DNA from: UBA5109 sp964606735
GTDB taxonomy: Bacteria > Pseudomonadota > Gammaproteobacteria > Pseudomonadales > Pseudohongiellaceae
Assembly: GCA_964606735.1 (NCBI GenBank)
Contig: CAZSHI010000032.1
Location: 1-27,501, forward strand
Direction: 5' to 3'
DNA length: 27,501 bases
Each line of letters begins with the position of its first letter. Position 1 is the stretch's first letter. The position numbers were made by a program, and so were the translations under genes. Shown here in pieces: positions 25,226-27,501 of the stretch. The notes beneath the pieces are model-generated. The model did no database searches, had not been told where the DNA came from, and worked only from the letters and a program-made list of their open reading frames with translations.

Positions 25226-26299
25226 ATGGCAGAACAGGACAGTAATAAAGATAAAGCACTCAGTGCCGCCCTGGCACAAATCGAACGACAATTTGGTAAA
25301 GGTTCCATGATGCGACTGGGTGATTCCGAGCGGGTCGCTATTCCGGCCATTTCCACCGGCTCGCTGGGCCTGGATATTGCGCTGGGTATTGGCGGTCTGC
25401 CCAAGGGGCGTGTGGTTGAAATTTACGGACCGGAATCCTCCGGTAAAACCACCCTGACCCTGCAGGTAATTGCAGAAGCGCAAAAAGCTGGCGGTACTTG
25501 TGCCTTTATTGATGCCGAACATGCCCTGGACCCGGAATATGCCGGTAACCTGGGGGTGAATGTGGATGACCTGCTGGTCTCCCAACCCGATACCGGTGAG
25601 CAGGCGCTGGAGATTTGCGACATGATCGTGCGCTCCGGCGCCGTGGATGTGGTCGTGGTGGATTCGGTTGCGGCCTTAACGCCACGGGCTGAAATCGAAG
25701 GCGATATGGGGGACTCCCATATGGGCCTGCAGGCGCGCCTGATGTCACAGGCTCTGCGCAAGATGACCGGTAATATCAAGAATTCGGGTACGCTGGTGAT
25801 CTTCATCAACCAGATTCGCATGAAAATCGGCGTTATGTTCGGTTCGCCGGAAACCACCACCGGGGGTAATGCGCTTAAATTCTACTCATCCGTGCGGCTG
25901 GATATTCGCCGTATCGGCTCCATCAAGGAAGGCGACGAAGTCGTGGGTAATGAAACCCGCGTCAAGGTCGTCAAAAACAAGGTGGCGCCTCCCTTCAAGC
26001 AGGTGGAATTCCAGATTTACTATGGCCAGGGCATCTCCCGACTCGGTGAGATTATCGACCTGGGTGTGAAGCACGATCTGGTAGAGAAATCCGGCGCCTG
26101 GTATGCCTACAAAGGCGAGAAAATAGGGCAGGGCAAGAAAAATGCCATGCAATACCTGGAAGATAATCCCGAGGTCGCGCAGGAAATTGAAGGATTGCTG
26201 CGTGAAAAACTGCTGGCCAAGCCGAAGAAGAACAGCAATCAAGAGGCGGTGCCTGTCAATGATGAGGATGAAGCCGAAGCCGTCGCTGCCAGTGAATAA
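25226..26299 (+). CDS. recA: Recombinase RecA
   Basis: RecA forms filaments on single-stranded DNA, drives strand exchange and activates LexA self-cleavage. The 357-residue protein (E. coli 353) has Walker A GPESSGKT (68-75), FIDAEHALDPEYA, the VVVVDSVAALTPRAEIEG Walker B region, loop L1/L2 residues including GVMFGSPETTTGGNALKFYSS, and an acidic C-terminal tail (NDEDEAEAVAASE). I chose ATG 25226 (MAEQDSNKDKALSAALAQIE) as the family start. The frame stays open to 25169 but adds 19 unlikely residues. AAGG lies just upstream. No intein is present. It is followed by recX, which limits RecA filament growth. Confidence 0.97.
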   Translation: MAEQDSNKDKALSAALAQIERQFGKGSMMRLGDSERVAIPAISTGSLGLDIALGIGGLPKGRVVEIYGPESSGKTTLTLQVIAEAQKAGGTCAFIDAEHALDPEYAGNLGVNVDDLLVSQPDTGEQALEICDMIVRSGAVDVVVVDSVAALTPRAEIEGDMGDSHMGLQARLMSQALRKMTGNIKNSGTLVIFINQIRMKIGVMFGSPETTTGGNALKFYSSVRLDIRRIGSIKEGDEVVGNETRVKVVKNKVAPPFKQVEFQIYYGQGISRLGEIIDLGVKHDLVEKSGAWYAYKGEKIGQGKKNAMQYLEDNPEVAQEIEGLLREKLLAKPKKNSNQEAVPVNDEDEAEAVAASE

Positions 26300-26348
26300 T
26301 TGATTGAGGTGTCAGGGTCTCAACTCTACCACTTTTGTCATAATCTGA

Positions 26349-26828
26349 ATGAATCACTCTTCTGGCGAAGACAAGCAAGACAAGCAAGACAAGCCTGAAA
26401 TCGCTATCCGCCGAGCCGCCATGGACTTGCTGGCCCGGCGGGAGCACTCCTTTCATGAATTGGTGCAGAAATTAAGCTCCCGCTTTCCCGAAGAGGATAT
26501 CAGACCGGCTCTTGAAAAATTGCGGGACGAAAACCTGCAATCCGACCAGCGCTTTCTGGAGGCCTATATCCGCTACCGAGCCAGTCGCGGTTTTGGTCCG
26601 CTCAAGATTGAAGCCGAACTGTACCCCAAAGGCCTCGATGCCAGTGAGCTCAAACAGGTTCTCTACAGTGGTGAGTATGACTGGCAGGAATCATGCCGAG
26701 AGGCCAGGGAAAAACGCTTTCCTCATCTGGATAACAAGAACGCCAAAGAAAAGGCCAGGTGCCAGCGCTTTTTGCAGGGCAGGGGCTTTGGCTTTGAAGA
26801 GATCAGGGCAGCCATGGAAGCGCGCTAA
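26349..26828 (+). CDS. recX: RecA regulatory protein RecX
   Basis: RecX binds RecA filaments and inhibits strand exchange and ATPase activity. The 159-residue, highly charged helical protein has the RecX-type repeats ARREHSFHELVQKLSSRF, DENLQSDQRFLEAYIRYRASRGFGPLKIEAEL and the C-terminal KARCQRFLQGRGFGFEEIRAAM. It starts 49 bases after recA; the gap shows no strong terminator, and read-through from recA is the usual arrangement. A perfect triple repeat near the start encodes KQDKQDK. Confidence 0.93.
   Translation: MNHSSGEDKQDKQDKPEIAIRRAAMDLLARREHSFHELVQKLSSRFPEEDIRPALEKLRDENLQSDQRFLEAYIRYRASRGFGPLKIEAELYPKGLDASELKQVLYSGEYDWQESCREAREKRFPHLDNKNAKEKARCQRFLQGRGFGFEEIRAAMEAR
26371..26397 (+). 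repeat. Triple 9-base tandem repeat in recX
   Basis: GACAAGCAA-type units occur three times in tandem (the last ends GACAAGCC), encoding a DKQ/DKQ/DKP stretch in the RecX N terminus. Nine-base units keep frame, so copy-number change would vary only a short hydrophilic tail before the first RecX repeat. Confidence 0.8.
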
Positions 26829-26884
26829 GCCCCTTGAAAGAACAGGGTATAAATACGGTGGTTTCTGCCCATGCCCGATTCCCT

Positions 26885-26890
26885 TATAAT
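26885..26890 (+). promoter_or_regulatory. Consensus -10 box (TATAAT) immediately upstream of the rfaH-type gene
   Basis: A perfect TATAAT ends six bases before the ATG at 26897 (spacer GCCGCG), so transcription would be expected to start at or next to the A of the ATG, giving a leaderless mRNA. The -35 region about 17 bases upstream (TTTCTG) is weak. No Shine-Dalgarno sequence precedes this ATG. Read-through from recA-recX is an alternative source of transcript. Confidence 0.45.
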
Positions 26891-26896
26891 GCCGCG

Positions 26897-27403
26897 ATGG
26901 ATGACTGGTATTTGTTGATGACGCGTCCTCGCCAAGAGGACAGGGCAAAGCAGCACCTCAATAATCTGGGTTTTGAGGTGTTTTACCCGCGCCTGCTGTC
27001 TCATCAATTGAAGAGAGGGATGCAGCAAAAAGTGCTCAGCCCACTCTTCCCGCGCTACCTCTTTATCAAACTGGGGGAGCCGAATGCCCACTGGTCGTCC
27101 ATTCGTTCCACGCGAGGTGTGCTGAAACTCATTCGCTTCGCGGACAGTCCTGCCAAAGTGCCAGAAAGCATCATTGCCAATCTGCAAGCCCTGGCGAACG
27201 AGGAAGCGGTGATTGATCAAACCCGGGAAAAACCGCATATTTTCGCGGCCGGCGAGCAGGTGGAAATTACCGATTCCAGCTTTAAAGGCCTGCAGGCCAT
27301 CGTCAAAGAACAGGATGGTGAGCAGCGTGTCATCCTGCTGATCACCATGTTGGGTAAGCAACAGGCCGTATCCCTTCCTTTGTCAGCCGTCGCTGCCATT
27401 TAA
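26897..27403 (+). CDS. rfaH: RfaH-family transcription antiterminator (NusG paralogue)
   Basis: The 168-residue protein (E. coli RfaH 162) has an N-terminal NGN domain: MDDWYLLMTRPRQEDRAKQHL, then VFYPRL, LSPLFPRYLFIKL and STRGVLKLIRFADSPAKVP, the RfaH/NusG pattern. A linker (about 98-115) precedes a C-terminal KOW-type domain with FAAGEQVEITDSSFKGLQAIVKE. RfaH binds paused RNA polymerase at ops sites and suppresses Rho termination in long operons for LPS core, capsule or other surface products. Length and LFPRYLF point to the specialised paralogue rather than housekeeping NusG, which normally sits beside secE. ATG 26897 matches the E. coli RfaH start (MQSWYLL). An in-frame TTG at 26834 is less likely. 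An ops core at 27488-27498 supports the assignment. Confidence 0.88.
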   Translation: MDDWYLLMTRPRQEDRAKQHLNNLGFEVFYPRLLSHQLKRGMQQKVLSPLFPRYLFIKLGEPNAHWSSIRSTRGVLKLIRFADSPAKVPESIIANLQALANEEAVIDQTREKPHIFAAGEQVEITDSSFKGLQAIVKEQDGEQRVILLITMLGKQQAVSLPLSAVAAI

Positions 27404-27414
27404 CTAAAAAACGA

Positions 27415-27444
27415 TTGTTCTCCCGCTCACGCAGCTGGTATAGT
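27415..27444 (+). promoter_or_regulatory. Probable promoter of an ops-controlled operon
   Basis: TATAGT (27439-27444) preceded by TGG (27436-27438) forms an extended -10, and TTGTTC (27415-27420) with an 18-base spacer is a weak -35. Transcription would start near 27451, putting the ops core about 37 bases into the transcript, in the leader position expected for ops elements. The promoter begins only 12 bases after the rfaH stop. Confidence 0.5.
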
Positions 27445-27453
27445 GTTCACGCC

Positions 27454-27483
27454 ATGAACGCTAGTAAGCATGCCTTTGATTAG
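27454..27483 (+). CDS. Possible 9-residue leader ORF before ops
   Basis: ATG at 27454 opens MNASKHAFD, ending at TAG 27481-27483, between the predicted start of transcription and the ops core. It has no ribosome site and could be chance. Its only interest is position: it would end five bases before the RfaH loading site. Confidence 0.12.
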   Translation: MNASKHAFD

Positions 27484-27487
27484 GTAG

Positions 27488-27499
27488 GGCGGTAGCGTC
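27488..27499 (+). promoter_or_regulatory. ops element (RfaH recruitment site)
   Basis: GGCGGTAGCGT (27488-27498) is identical to the core of the E. coli ops element, which pauses RNA polymerase and displays the non-template strand to RfaH. It lies 85 bases after the rfaH-type gene, in the untranslated leader of a predicted transcript. An exact 11-base match is expected about 0.013 times by chance over both strands of this window. The regulated genes lie beyond the window, so their nature is unknown. Confidence 0.82.
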
Positions 27500-27501
27500 T
27501 T

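Noticed and set aside
27451..27501. Full JUMPstart element around ops
   Set aside because: Only the ops core is exact. The upstream part of JUMPstart is not convincingly matched, so I claim ops alone.
1..27501. Mobile element, prophage, defence island, CRISPR, tRNA or rRNA
   Set aside because: Nearly every base belongs to a conserved core gene in conserved order. I saw no transposase, integrase, direct-repeat array or cloverleaf sequence.

Overview
The window is a nearly gap-free stretch of core chromosome from a gammaproteobacterium. All genes from the start to rpoS (bamA-skp-lpxD-fabZ-lpxA-lpxB-rnhB-dnaE-accA-tilS-pyrG-kdsA-eno-ftsB-ispD-ispF-truD-pcm-[DUF368]-nlpD-rpoS) run on the plus strand. 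They are followed by fdxA and mutS on the minus strand, then recA, recX and an RfaH-type gene on the plus strand. From memory, this is the order seen around dnaE-pyrG-eno-rpoS-fdxA-mutS-recA in Pseudomonas and related orders. It differs from Escherichia, which has no fdxA between rpoS and mutS. Base composition looks moderate, and products align best with Pseudomonas/Azotobacter-like and marine gammaproteobacterial proteins. I cannot name the genus.

Region 1 (1-5999) covers outer-membrane and lipid A biogenesis: the end of BamA, the periplasmic chaperone Skp, LpxD, FabZ, LpxA and LpxB, then RNase HII overlapping lpxB. Region 2 (6060-14419) holds dnaE, accA, tilS, pyrG and kdsA (Kdo synthesis for the LPS core). 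Region 3 (14454-18430) holds enolase, the divisome protein FtsB, the MEP-pathway enzymes IspD and IspF, and TruD. Genes are tightly packed, with many short overlaps and several GTG/TTG starts.

Region 4 (18447-22050) is the stationary-phase and envelope block: pcm, a DUF368 membrane protein (a family recently linked to undecaprenyl-phosphate recycling), the amidase activator NlpD and the sigma factor RpoS, which has a 285-base purine-rich leader. surE, usually between truD and pcm, is absent. Region 5 (22069-26828) is DNA repair plus a 7Fe ferredoxin: fdxA and mutS on the minus strand, divergent from recA-recX.

Region 6 (26829-27501) is the least ordinary part. It holds an RfaH-family elongation factor whose start codon sits six bases after a perfect TATAAT. 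About 85 bases downstream, at the very edge of the window, there is an exact ops core (GGCGGTAGCGT) behind a plausible extended -10 promoter. This suggests that a long RfaH-dependent operon, perhaps for surface polysaccharide, begins just outside the window.

I saw no tRNA, rRNA, CRISPR array, insertion sequence, prophage or defence island. The main anomalies are the RfaH/ops arrangement, octapeptide repeats in a BamA surface loop, and substitutions at normally conserved positions in LpxA and PyrG. No gene-free stretch exceeds 300 bases. The largest are 20770-21054 (rpoS leader) and 25000-25225 (mutS/recA divergent region).
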